From positions 33,289 to 97,288 of the forward strand of contig JAVCCE010000027.1 in the NCBI GenBank assembly GCA_030765645.1: DNA of 64,000 nucleotides, written 5' to 3'. The notes beneath the pieces are model-generated. The model ran no database searches. It was not told where the DNA came from and saw only the letters and a program-made list of their open reading frames with translations. Positions within the stretch are counted from its first letter, which is position 1. Every line of letters begins with the position of its first letter. A program made the translations under genes and the position numbers. The DNA comes from Candidatus Hinthialibacter antarcticus. Its GTDB lineage: Bacteria > Hinthialibacterota > Hinthialibacteria > Hinthialibacterales > Hinthialibacteraceae. This document shows, in pieces, positions 47,057-56,476 of this stretch.

Positions 47057-49696
47057 ATGCGCCGACTCGTTGTGATTCTTGGATGTCTCGTGAGCAGCAT
47101 TTTTTATGCACAGGGACAAAACGCCGTCTTGCCGTCGATTCCCAACGCGTTGGTTGAACGCGCACAAGATGAAGGCCGCCCCATGCTGTTGGCGGGGCGC
47201 GAACTGCGGCGGAAAACCGAACGCCGACTGCGGCGCGGGCTGGAAGAACGCGGCGACGAATTTTTTCTGCGGGTAGACGGCTTTCTGTTGCCGCAGTCGC
47301 CTTGGTACGTCGGCGAAGGCCCCTTTCAAGAGAACGACGATTTTCATCCCAAATGGCTGAACGAACCGGAGTTCATGCTTTACAGCAAACTCGTTACCGA
47401 ACTCAACGCCTATCTCTATCTCGAACGCGAACGCTGGGCGCTGCAAGCCGCCAAACTTGAATTTGCGCGTTTGTTAAATGAACTCGAAACCGCCGACGCG
47501 GTTGATTCGTTTGGCATGGCGCGACCCGCTTTCACAAAACGCGATGGGATGATGCTGGCGCTGACGACGCTGCTTTATGACCAGTCGTATTTTCGTCTGG
47601 ATACCAAAGACCGCCACCAACCCAACCAACGCATCAAGGCGTTGCGCGACCGTCTCGCGATGTATTGCCGTACGCTCGATGTCGATTCGATCCCGCCGCA
47701 AGACGCTCTAGCGTTCGGCAGCGGCCTCGGTCTCTCGACGTTGTTCTGCATCTCGATCTATCCCTTGGAATGGGGCAACGAACGCGACGCCGCTTCGATG
47801 CTGCCCGATTTATACGCCGCCGCCAATCTCACCCAACACGGCCTCGCCCGGTTGATTGAAGAAGACGGGCGCTTTGCCTGCTCGATGCCGCAAATCGAAA
47901 ACGCGTTGCTGACGGCGATCCCCTGGACGCAAACCATGACGCGCCTGGGCTATCCCTACGCGGCGGCGCCGGGGACGTTCACCCGCATCGCGTCTGCGCT
48001 CGAAGCCCATCGCTTGCCCGGCTCGTCAGACACCCTCGCTACGCAAAAGGCGCAAGCCATGACCTCGCCGTGGGTCCCATTTACGCATCCGCTGTTTCCT
48101 GCGCCGAACCCGGCGCTGTATAACAAAGAAGACCTGCGCTCCGCCACGGCGCAGATGCGCGCGCGAAAAAGCCCGGCGGCGGCGCTGGCGCAAATGCCGA
48201 TCTCGCTGCGACAGCGCGACCTCAACATCACCCGCAGCGGCAGCCGCATGACGCTCAAAGATCAGCTTGAAATGTTTGGTCTGCCCCGTCCCGCAGAAAG
48301 AGAGCCGCAAGCGGTCACGCCGACGCAACCCGCGCCGGTGCAACGCGACGCGGGATGGCGCCTGGAAGCGTATCCCGAAATGCCGGGGCCTTGGGGCGCG
48401 GTCTATCATCTCGCGGCCAAAGAATCAAACTCGGCGGAACTAGTTGAGCGATGGGCCGAACTCGGCGGAGACAGCGATAATCATCCCTACACTTTTTACT
48501 ACACATTCCCGGTTGCCGCCTCTAACAGCCCTCCATTGTCTCTGGAACCGGTGTTGATGAAATACCCCGAATCAAACCTCAGCATCTTCTCCATGCAAAA
48601 GCCGCGCGAGCAACACCTGCTCGCCATTCAATCTGCGACCGACACGATTGTTGCTTCTACGCTGCAAGTCGCGCATGAAAGTTTCCTGCTCTATGAAGGC
48701 GGCTTACAGTTCCGGTGGTTTCATGATTTATACGGCGCGACCGCTGCGGTCCAATCGGTGTCAGGGACGACGCAAGTCTGCGCCTCGTTTGATTACAGCG
48801 CCGAGCCGCTGCTGACTTCGCTGTATAGCGCCTGGCAGCAGGATTCGCCCGCAGGCCGCACCATCAGCGTGCGCCGCCATGAAGGCACGGTCGGCAGCGC
48901 CTACAACATCGTGGCCCACTTCCCCCTCCAGGCCAGCCCGGTTGTCGGGACGCGCAACATCGTGGTCTCGATTCCGCCCAAAGCGGATACCTTGCTCGGC
49001 GACATGAATGAATGGATCAACATTGACGTCAAAGGCGACGAACTGTCGGACGAGATTCACGGTCTGCGCGACTGGCAGGCGATCCGTCGTTTGGAACGTC
49101 GCGGGACCTACAAGCCAAAAGGGTTTGGGATGCTGCACCTTTTATTCTCGCCCAATACTCTGATGCTTCCCCACGCGGCGGAAGGCGCACTGGGCGAGAT
49201 TCTCGAACTCGAACTCAAGACGCCGGTAAACCCGTTTTTTTATATCGCGTCATTACAACAGCCGGGGCGCGAGAAGTTTGAACCCAAGTATGCGTCATTG
49301 CCAATGCCGGGCTTGCGCGTGTTGGAATGGCATGAGGGAATCGAAGTCATCGCGGTTCGCCAGGGCGAATTGATCGACAATCCATTCATTGAGTCCGACG
49401 CCGATCTAGTGGTCGCCACCCGCGACAGCGCGATGAAAGCGGTGTTCTATTTAGTCGTGAACGGGTCGTATGCAAAAGTGAAATTCAGCCCGCAACAACG
49501 CACGCCCATTTTGTTGCTCAATACCAAAAAACAGAAACTGACCGCTGCGTGGGCGGACCGCAAGGTGCACGTCACAACGCCGCCGCGTTCCGGCAGTATC
49601 TTTTATGCGCCGAGCGCGGTTTCGTTTGTTTGTCCCGACTCGCTCATCAAATTTGGGCGGAAGAAAAACCAGGTCGTCGTGAATAGCGTCGAGTAA
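47057..49696 (+). CDS. Large secreted protein of unknown function
   Basis: The 879-residue protein has a signal peptide (LVVILGCLVSSIFYAQG). Residues 30-340 are mainly helical (KLVTELNAYLYLERERW, AYLAAANLTQHGLARLIEE-type helices), followed by a Pro/Ala/Gln-rich linker (near 400-425). The C-terminal 450 residues are predicted beta-rich, with repeated short strands (GAVYHLAAKESNS, FLLYEGGLQFRWFHD, NIVVSIPPKADTLLG, KAVFYLVVNG). A helical toroid plus beta-sandwich resembles polysaccharide lyases, but I see none of their catalytic motifs, so this is only a shape similarity. It is divergent from pcm and followed by a MITE. Confidence 0.75.
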   Translation: MRRLVVILGCLVSSIFYAQGQNAVLPSIPNALVERAQDEGRPMLLAGRELRRKTERRLRRGLEERGDEFFLRVDGFLLPQSPWYVGEGPFQENDDFHPKWLNEPEFMLYSKLVTELNAYLYLERERWALQAAKLEFARLLNELETADAVDSFGMARPAFTKRDGMMLALTTLLYDQSYFRLDTKDRHQPNQRIKALRDRLAMYCRTLDVDSIPPQDALAFGSGLGLSTLFCISIYPLEWGNERDAASMLPDLYAAANLTQHGLARLIEEDGRFACSMPQIENALLTAIPWTQTMTRLGYPYAAAPGTFTRIASALEAHRLPGSSDTLATQKAQAMTSPWVPFTHPLFPAPNPALYNKEDLRSATAQMRARKSPAAALAQMPISLRQRDLNITRSGSRMTLKDQLEMFGLPRPAEREPQAVTPTQPAPVQRDAGWRLEAYPEMPGPWGAVYHLAAKESNSAELVERWAELGGDSDNHPYTFYYTFPVAASNSPPLSLEPVLMKYPESNLSIFSMQKPREQHLLAIQSATDTIVASTLQVAHESFLLYEGGLQFRWFHDLYGATAAVQSVSGTTQVCASFDYSAEPLLTSLYSAWQQDSPAGRTISVRRHEGTVGSAYNIVAHFPLQASPVVGTRNIVVSIPPKADTLLGDMNEWINIDVKGDELSDEIHGLRDWQAIRRLERRGTYKPKGFGMLHLLFSPNTLMLPHAAEGALGEILELELKTPVNPFFYIASLQQPGREKFEPKYASLPMPGLRVLEWHEGIEVIAVRQGELIDNPFIESDADLVVATRDSAMKAVFYLVVNGSYAKVKFSPQQRTPILLLNTKKQKLTAAWADRKVHVTTPPRSGSIFYAPSAVSFVCPDSLIKFGRKKNQVVVNSVE

Positions 49697-49729
49697 AAGA
49701 TAACCACCTGTCATATCATTAAGAAATAA

Positions 49730-49992
49730 GGTTCTTCCGGTATTTGGGTACTTTATCACAAATTGAATTGCGTTTTTTGACGCTTTTTCGTGAATTCTTG
49801 ATCTTTTGCTGTATCAGGCATGGGTACAACTCTGCTTGCTTCAGTGCGGGCTTCCACGCCCTTGATGCACAGGCGCTCTCCGAGTTGCGCCCATGCCTGA
49901 ATTGGGTTGTCAAATTTTAATATGCCGGAATACGTTTCGTAATCAAAATTATGACCATCCATCAATGTAAGTATTCACTTGCCGGATGAACC
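49730..49992 (+). repeat. MITE-like element, copy C (263 bp)
   Basis: The left end GGTTCTTCCGGTA and right end TGCCGGATGAACC are imperfect inverted repeats. The hairpin core runs from GGCATGGGTACAACTCTG to CGAGTTGCGCCCATGCC. It has exactly the length of copy D, to which it is reverse-complementary with scattered differences. Flanking octamers (AGAAATAA and TTGTTTAG) do not match, so a target duplication is not evident. Downstream 49993-50151 is AT-rich leader of the hybrid kinase gene. Confidence 0.88.
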
Positions 49993-50151
49993 TTGTTTAG
50001 TTGTATATAAAATCCCTCGCTTTATTTTAAATTGTAATTGCGTAAACCAATTTGAATTGTAGATATCTGAATACGTGTTACATTGTTGTAAGGGTGTCAG
50101 TCTGCATATTTATGGGATGTCGCTTTTTCTTAATGAAAGTGCGAAGAACGC

Positions 50152-53100
50152 ATGTTTGAGTTTCTGTCATTCAAAGATAAAAACCTATATGTGATACGGG
50201 TGGTCGCGCTCGTGTTTTCCATCCTATTTTTGTTCACCGGGTCGGTTTTTTTCTATTTTATTCCCCAGTACAGCCAAAGCCTTCTTGATGCAAAATATGA
50301 ACTGATCCGCGAGATGGTGAATACTCAGATATCACTGATCGAACGGCATGACCAGTTGGCGCAAGACGGTGAAATGAGCCTGGAAGAAGCAAAACGACAT
50401 GTGATTGATATCATCCGCGATGTTCGTTACGGGGCCGAAGGCAAGGACTATTTTTGGATCAGCGATTTTCAGCCCGTTATGATTATGCACCCCTATCGCA
50501 CAGACTTCGAAGGCGATGATCTCGCCGAATTGTTTGATGCAGACGGAAACCCGTTACTTTATACGTTCGTCAAAATAGCCGAAACGAAGAATGAAGGTTT
50601 TCTCCAATACCCGTGGCAACGCTATGAAGACGACAACCGCATCATTCCAAAACTATCTTTTATCAAAGCCTATACCCCCTGGGGATGGATTGTCGGGACG
50701 GGCATTTATATTGATGACGTAAACGCCAAGATCGCCGCGACAGAGCATAACCTTATTATCTTTTTTTGTATCGTATTCTTATGCGTCGCGGTTTTGTCAT
50801 GGGTGCTTGTTGCACAGGGTTTTCAACAAGACAAAATGCGGTCGCGGGCGGTATTGGCCCTGCAAGAATCAAAACAGCGCTTGAAAGACATCCTGGAATT
50901 TTTGCCTGACGCCACATTTGTCATCGACACCAACCAGCAGGTTATCGCCTGGAACCGCGCTATGGTTGAACTGACCGGCGTGAAAAAAGAAGAGATGTTG
51001 GGCAAGGGCGACTATGAATATGCGTTGCCTTTTTATGGAGAGCGCCGCAAAGTTTTGTGCGACCTGTTGCTTCAACCCGATCCAGACAATACGATCCCGT
51101 ATGACGCCGTCATACGGGATGCGAACAGTATCGCCGCTGATGCGTTTACGCCCAATCTCGGCGCCGAAGGTAAACACCTTCATGCAACCGCTTCGCTTCT
51201 GTTTGGAATCGACGGTGAAGTTGTCGGCGCCATCGAAACACTGCGCGACATTAGCGATAGAATCAGCGCGCAAGAAACCATCACAAATCAATATAAATTA
51301 TTTGTCACCCTGCTTGATGCAATTCCATTGCCTGTGTTCTATAAAAATTCGGATGAAAAATATATCGGCTGTAACCGCGCCTATGAAAAAATGATTGGTA
51401 AACGGTTTGAGGATATCGCAGGCCGAACGACACAAGAGGTTTGGCCCGAGGCTCTCGCGAGAGATTACGCCGAACAAGACCGGCAATTGTTGGAGCACTC
51501 CGGAATACAGCAGTTTCAAACAAAAGCCGTTAGAGCCGATGGAGCCAGCCGGGAAGTGATTTGTTATAAAGCGGTGTTTCATGACAGCGAAGGAAACATC
51601 GCGGGAATCATCGGCGTCATTCAAGACATTACCGATGAAATACTCATCAAAACTTCGCTGCAAGAAAGCGAAGCAAAACTACGCGCCATTTTCAACCAGT
51701 CGTTTCAGTTTATGGCGGTGGTTTCTACGTCCGGCGTCGTGGTTGCCATCAATCAAACTGCGCTTGATTTTGCCGGCGCAAAAGAAAACGAGATCGTCGG
51801 CCATCATTTCGCCGACACGCCGTATTGGAAAAATTCACCTGACAGGGCGCGATGCATCGAAGCGATTCAGAAAGCTTCCAACGGTGAAATGGTTCGCTTT
51901 CAAAAGACTCATCCAGACCTGGACAACAACATTCATCATATTGATTTTAGCATCAAGCCATTTTATAACGACGACGGCTCTATTCCCTATCTGATCGCCG
52001 AAGGCCGTGATGTATCAGAGTACGTTGCTCTCGAAGAGCAGTTCCGTCAAACCCAAAAAATGGAAGCCATTGGCACCCTGGCGGGCGGAATTGCGCATGA
52101 TTTCAACAATATGCTTTTTGCCATTCAGGGGTATAACGAACTCGCCTATATTGATTCGCCTGAAGACGGCAATGTGCGCCAGCGTCTCGACCAGTCTCAG
52201 AAAGCCATTGTCCGCGCACAAGAGTTGGTTAAACAAATTTTGGCGTTTAGCCGCAAGGTTGAAAATGAGCGCAAACCAATTGATTTAAGCAAAGATATCT
52301 ACGAGATTTTTCAACTGATACGCGCGCCATTACCCACCACCATCCAGGTTGATATCAATCTGCCCGACCACTCCGTCTATGTGTTGGCGGACCCGACCCA
52401 GCTGCACCAAGTGCTCATGAATTTGTGCACCAACGCCGCCCACGCGCTACGTGAACAGGGATCGCAGTTGACCATTACTCTCGAAGAGGAAATCATCACT
52501 GGAACCCCAGGCGCCCGTCTGCAAGAGTTAACGCCCGGCCGCTACGCCAAAATTCAGGTGTCCGACGACGGCGTTGGCATCCCCCCTGACATCGCTGAGC
52601 GAATTTTCGAGCCGTTCTTCACCACAAAGCCGGAGGGCGAAGGGACCGGGCTGGGGTTGTCGGTCGTTCATGGAATCATCAAAAGCCACCAGGGATGCAT
52701 CTTCGTCGATAGCAAACTGCAAGAGGGCGCCACCTTTTCTATCTATCTCCCACAAATTGTTCAACCGCTTCCCGAGAGCGAAAATAAAAAAATCATCGTC
52801 CAGCGCTCCTCTCAAAAAGGCAGCATATTATATGTAGACGATGACAAAGAGATCGTCGAAATAAACCACCAGCGCTTGTCCCGCGCCGGATATTCGTTCA
52901 AAGGCGTCACCGACAGCGCAGAAGCGTTAGCGTTGATCCAGTCGTCATTGTCAGAGTTTGACTTGATAATTACGGACCAGACCATGCCCAATCTTACGGG
53001 AATCCAACTCGCCAAAGAAGCCATCGCTATTCAATCGGATTTCCCTGTGATTCTCTGTTCAGGGTATACCGATTCGTCCGTCATGGAGCAACTCGCGGTG

Positions 53101-53178
53101 GTAGGCGTACGCAAGTTTTTGACGAAGCCGATTTCAAACGATGAATTGATTGACGCCATCGAAGACATTCTGAGTTGA
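50152..53178 (+). CDS. Cache-PAS hybrid histidine kinase
   Basis: The 1008-residue sensor has a first membrane helix (IRVVALVFSILFLFTGSVFFYF), a periplasmic single-Cache domain (residues about 40-195, with YGAEGKDYFWISD and WGWIVGTGIYIDDV), and a second helix near 200-225. Three cytoplasmic PAS domains follow (starting near 245, 385 and 510). The HisKA domain has the phospho-acceptor His649 in AGGIAHDFNNML, and the ATPase domain has DDGVGIPPDI and GLGLSVVHG. A receiver domain ends the protein, with phospho-acceptor Asp942 in IITDQTMP and Lys in FLTKP. Cache domains bind small organic acids or similar ligands. The Asp probably relays to an unlinked Hpt protein or serves in feedback. No regulator gene adjoins it. 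Confidence 0.94.
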   Translation: MFEFLSFKDKNLYVIRVVALVFSILFLFTGSVFFYFIPQYSQSLLDAKYELIREMVNTQISLIERHDQLAQDGEMSLEEAKRHVIDIIRDVRYGAEGKDYFWISDFQPVMIMHPYRTDFEGDDLAELFDADGNPLLYTFVKIAETKNEGFLQYPWQRYEDDNRIIPKLSFIKAYTPWGWIVGTGIYIDDVNAKIAATEHNLIIFFCIVFLCVAVLSWVLVAQGFQQDKMRSRAVLALQESKQRLKDILEFLPDATFVIDTNQQVIAWNRAMVELTGVKKEEMLGKGDYEYALPFYGERRKVLCDLLLQPDPDNTIPYDAVIRDANSIAADAFTPNLGAEGKHLHATASLLFGIDGEVVGAIETLRDISDRISAQETITNQYKLFVTLLDAIPLPVFYKNSDEKYIGCNRAYEKMIGKRFEDIAGRTTQEVWPEALARDYAEQDRQLLEHSGIQQFQTKAVRADGASREVICYKAVFHDSEGNIAGIIGVIQDITDEILIKTSLQESEAKLRAIFNQSFQFMAVVSTSGVVVAINQTALDFAGAKENEIVGHHFADTPYWKNSPDRARCIEAIQKASNGEMVRFQKTHPDLDNNIHHIDFSIKPFYNDDGSIPYLIAEGRDVSEYVALEEQFRQTQKMEAIGTLAGGIAHDFNNMLFAIQGYNELAYIDSPEDGNVRQRLDQSQKAIVRAQELVKQILAFSRKVENERKPIDLSKDIYEIFQLIRAPLPTTIQVDINLPDHSVYVLADPTQLHQVLMNLCTNAAHALREQGSQLTITLEEEIITGTPGARLQELTPGRYAKIQVSDDGVGIPPDIAERIFEPFFTTKPEGEGTGLGLSVVHGIIKSHQGCIFVDSKLQEGATFSIYLPQIVQPLPESENKKIIVQRSSQKGSILYVDDDKEIVEINHQRLSRAGYSFKGVTDSAEALALIQSSLSEFDLIITDQTMPNLTGIQLAKEAIAIQSDFPVILCSGYTDSSVMEQLAVVGVRKFLTKPISNDELIDAIEDILS

Positions 53179-53326
53179 ACCAGAGACCCAAACGCCTCTT
53201 TCTGCTGGAGTCGTATGTAGACGATTCTGGACAATTTATCCTACCGTTTTCTTTCCGCCGCCGCGCATCCATGATACGATGTACCCGACATTCGATTTTT
53301 GTATGAAAATGATTAGGAGCCGCGCC

Positions 53327-54715
53327 ATGACCACTACATCCATTGCCTCTGAACTCAAAGCGATTTTCCCTGCCGACCGCATCACCACTGATCCGGTCGA
53401 TATGATGACATATTCGTTCGACGGAACCCCCAACCTCAGCGCAACGCCCGCAGCGGTGGTGTATCCCGAAACCACCGAAGAAGTCGCCCAACTGATGAAA
53501 TGGGCGAGCCAAAATAATGTCAAAATCGTCCCGCGCGGCTCCGGCACCGGGCTTTCGGGTGGAAGCGTACCGATTAAAGGCGGGGTGGTGATGTGCACTG
53601 TCCGCATGGACAAGATTCTCGAAATCGACGATGAAAACCTGACCGTCATGGCGCAGCCGGGCGTTATCACCGCTGACCTGGCGGCGGCGGTTTTGGAGAA
53701 GGGCCTGTTTTATCCGCCCGATCCCGGCTCGATGAAAATCTCGACCATCGGCGGCAACGTGGTCGAAAACTCCGGCGGGCTGCGCTGCCTCAAATACGGC
53801 GTGACCGAAGATTACGTCATGGGCCTCGAAGTGGTGTTGCCTGACGGCGAAATTTTATGGACGGGCAGCAAGTCGAAGAAAGACGTGGCGGGCTATAACC
53901 TCAAGAAGATTCTCGTCAGTTCAGAGGGAACTCTGGGCGTGATTACCAAGGTGCTGCTGCGCTTGATCCCACCGCCCAAAGACAGCAAAACCATGCTGGC
54001 TTATTTCACCGACATGGTCTCGGCGGGCAACGCCGTCAAAGGAATCATCGCGGGCAAGATCATCCCCTGCGCGTTAGAGTTTCTCGACAACGTCACCATC
54101 AATTGCGTCGAAGACTTTTCGCACATCGGCCTGCCGCGCGACATCGGCGCGCTGCTGTTGATCCAGACCGACGGGCACCCCGCCCAGGTGGCGGAAGAAA
54201 CCGAAGCCATCGAAGCGATTTGCAAAGAGCAGGGCGCGACCGAATTCAAGATCGCCCAGACGCAAGAAGAAGCCGAGCAGTTGGCCTCCGCCCGTCGCAT
54301 GGCGCTGTCGGCGCTGGCGCGGCGCAAGCCCACCACCATTCTTGAAGACGCTACCGTGCCGCGCAACCGCGTACCGGAGATGTTGGCCTTCATCGAGCAG
54401 GTGCGCGATAAGTATCAGCTCGACATCGGCACCTTCGGCCACGCAGGCGACGGCAACCTGCACCCCACCTGCCTGACCGACGAACGCAACCATGAAGAGA
54501 TGGAGCGGGTCGAGCAATGTTTCGACGAGATATTCAAGAAGGCGATTGAACTGGGCGGCACCGTGACTGGCGAGCACGGCGTGGGCTGCATCAAGAGCAA
54601 GTACCTGCCGATGATGGTAGGCGAGACCGGCATCAAGGTCATGCGCCGCATCAAAGAGTCCTTCGACCCCCAAGGCATCCTCAACCCCGGAAAGATTTTT
54701 ATTGATAAGGAGTGA
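53327..54715 (+). CDS. FAD-linked oxidase, glycolate oxidase subunit GlcD-like
   Basis: The 462-residue flavoenzyme oxidises 2-hydroxy acids such as glycolate or D-lactate. The PCMH-type FAD-binding domain shows VPRGSGTGLSGGSVPIKGG (near 80) and STIGGNVVENSGGLRCLKYG (near 142). The C-terminal FAD-oxidase domain has GTFGHAGDGNLHPT (near 375), with the His residues that bind substrate or metal, and TGEHGVGCIKSKYL (near 418). Start at 53327 is supported by AGGAGC seven bases upstream; an extension back to 53279 is poorer. No glcE or glcF gene follows, so the electron acceptor partner is not local. It ends five bases before the AT-rich nuclease gene. Confidence 0.92.
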   Translation: MTTTSIASELKAIFPADRITTDPVDMMTYSFDGTPNLSATPAAVVYPETTEEVAQLMKWASQNNVKIVPRGSGTGLSGGSVPIKGGVVMCTVRMDKILEIDDENLTVMAQPGVITADLAAAVLEKGLFYPPDPGSMKISTIGGNVVENSGGLRCLKYGVTEDYVMGLEVVLPDGEILWTGSKSKKDVAGYNLKKILVSSEGTLGVITKVLLRLIPPPKDSKTMLAYFTDMVSAGNAVKGIIAGKIIPCALEFLDNVTINCVEDFSHIGLPRDIGALLLIQTDGHPAQVAEETEAIEAICKEQGATEFKIAQTQEEAEQLASARRMALSALARRKPTTILEDATVPRNRVPEMLAFIEQVRDKYQLDIGTFGHAGDGNLHPTCLTDERNHEEMERVEQCFDEIFKKAIELGGTVTGEHGVGCIKSKYLPMMVGETGIKVMRRIKESFDPQGILNPGKIFIDKE

Positions 54716-54720
54716 GGGGG

Positions 54721-55893
54721 ATGACTCTTACGGAAAGTTGGCAGAAGGACAAAGCGCATTTCTTGGATAAAAAAATCCATCAAATAATTAATTGGGCTGG
54801 TGATGGTAAACTAAAAGACGGAAATATAACTTCCGTAGAATTTCGAGAATTTCTATCTAATATTAAAATTGAATCTCTTGAAGAGTACGCCAGGCAATGT
54901 ATTGAAGAATCTTTTACTGACTCGGGCATTGCTCTTCAAGATATTTTAAATGAAATAGGAAGGCGACTTGGCTTTGAAATAGAACATGGACGCTACAGGG
55001 GTGTGAGGAATGAAATTGGCTTTGACGGTTTATGGAAGTTGCAATCAGGTCAATCTATAGTAGTTGAAGTGAAAACAACTGATGCATATAGGATTCAATT
55101 AGACACAATTGCAAATTACCGAAATCAGCTGATTCAAAAAGAAATAATTTCTGCAGAGAATTCATCCGTGCTCATAATTGTTGGGCGTGATGACACTGGA
55201 GAATTAGAAGCTCAAATAAGGGGCTCAAAACATGCATGGAGTATTCGACTCATTAGTGTCAATTCGTTGATTTCACTGATGAACTTAAAGCATAAAGCTG
55301 ACAATCCACAAATTATCCAGCAGATGCATGACATTTTAATTCCAAGAGAATACACCAAATTAGATAAAATTATCGAAATCCTTTTTTCAACTGCATCAGA
55401 TGTTATCGAAGGTGTGGAAGATGATGAGGAGGAGATAAAAGATGAAGTCACCCCAAAGTTTACTCCTGTATCGTTTCACGATGATTGCATTGATTTAATA
55501 GAAAGTAGGATGCAAGTATCTTTAGTGAAAAAGACAAGAACTAAATACACTTCTTTAATTGGTGAAAACTATGTTTGTTGTGTTTCTAGAGTGCATGATA
55601 AAGGGAATCAGATAAATTATTGGTTTGCTTTTCACCCACACCAAAAGGAATTTCTTGAAGATTCTGATAACAGTATTGTTGCATTTGGTTGTGGTAATAG
55701 CAAAAACATAGCCGTAATTCCATCATCATTTTTCTTGAAATACCTTGTTGAATTAAATACAACGAAAAAAGATAATAAATTTTATTGGCATGTTCATATT
55801 GCTGAAAAAGAGAACAAGTATTGGTTGCTAAGAAAAAAAGGCCAATCAGATATTGATATTTCTGAATACTTCCACCCCCGTAGGGTGGGATGA
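54721..55893 (+). CDS. AT-rich PD-(D/E)XK nuclease-like protein, likely horizontally acquired
   Basis: The 390-residue protein has far lower GC than its neighbours, visible as codons ending in A or T. Residues 60-200 resemble restriction-type PD-(D/E)XK nucleases: GFEIEHGRYRGVRNEIGFDG supplies the acidic residue, and SIVVEVKTTD (near 112) is the E-x-K strand. A helical segment and a C-terminal domain of about 120 residues (TKYTSLIGENYVCCVSRV, YWFAFHPHQKEFLE) follow, unassigned. The last four residues, RRVG, are encoded within a palindromic repeat that supplies the stop codon. It starts five bases after glcD with GGAGTGAGGGGG upstream. No methyltransferase is next to it, so it may be an orphan defence nuclease. 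Confidence 0.72.
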   Translation: MTLTESWQKDKAHFLDKKIHQIINWAGDGKLKDGNITSVEFREFLSNIKIESLEEYARQCIEESFTDSGIALQDILNEIGRRLGFEIEHGRYRGVRNEIGFDGLWKLQSGQSIVVEVKTTDAYRIQLDTIANYRNQLIQKEIISAENSSVLIIVGRDDTGELEAQIRGSKHAWSIRLISVNSLISLMNLKHKADNPQIIQQMHDILIPREYTKLDKIIEILFSTASDVIEGVEDDEEEIKDEVTPKFTPVSFHDDCIDLIESRMQVSLVKKTRTKYTSLIGENYVCCVSRVHDKGNQINYWFAFHPHQKEFLEDSDNSIVAFGCGNSKNIAVIPSSFFLKYLVELNTTKKDNKFYWHVHIAEKENKYWLLRKKGQSDIDISEYFHPRRVG

Positions 55894-55966
55894 ATGCAAT
55901 GAATCCCACCATTGGGTAATCAACACATATCATTGGTGGGATTCGCTTCGCTCATCACCACCCTAC
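55880..55966. repeat. Long palindromic repeat overlapping the nuclease stop codon
   Basis: GTAGGGTGG (55880-55888) pairs with CCACCCTAC (55958-55966), and inside it GAATCCCACCA (55901-55911) pairs with TGGTGGGATTC (55934-55944). It could fold as one 87-base hairpin. The nuclease gene terminates within its left arm. Confidence 0.8.
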
Positions 55967-56461
55967 TTGATACGTCGAGATAATTGAAACCCACCATGCA
56001 AACGTGTCATTACGAGGGAGCATGGCGACCGACGCAATCTCACCCATCGAAAAGCGAGATTGCTTCGCTTCGCTCGCAATGACACCAAAACCCGGTAGGC
56101 TGGGCTCGCGAAGCAGCCCACCGGATAGAACCAACCGCGTCTCTCATTCACGCGGCTCGGCGGGAGCCTCGCCCTCCCCAAAACATCAATACGCCTGAGC
56201 GGCGGGCCAAGGCCGCGCTCGTAATTCGCCTGCGCTTCATTTTAACCGACTCCCGAAGTGAGATGGAATTACCTCGACGTTTATCAAAGGACAATGGATT
56301 CACCGTTGGGTATTACGAAGACATTGCTCGCTTCGCATCTCTTAACAAAAAGCGATGGCTTGACGTATGGGCTTGGCTCTGAGAAATTCTGCTGTAGTAC
56401 CATTCAGTGCGATTTGCAATTAAACTTGAACCGTAATTGAAGCAACGAGCAGTCCAACACA
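55967..56461. repeat. Repeat-filled intergenic region including a complete family C unit
   Basis: The family C unit at 56004-56085 starts GTGTCATTACGAGGGAGC and ends GCTCGCAATGACAC, forming a long imperfect palindrome. It shares its first 20 bases with 21191-21210. CCGGTAGGCTGGGCT and AGCCCACCGG form another hairpin at about 56094-56126. The rest, to 56461, has short frames without recognisable protein. Together with the neighbouring repeat this marks a region tolerant of insertions. Confidence 0.7.
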
Positions 56462-56476
56462 ATGGAGATGCCAAAA

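Noticed and set aside
56258..56440. 60-codon frame before the PQQ gene
   Set aside because: No ribosome-binding site, no recognisable sequence, and it lies in a repeat-derived region.
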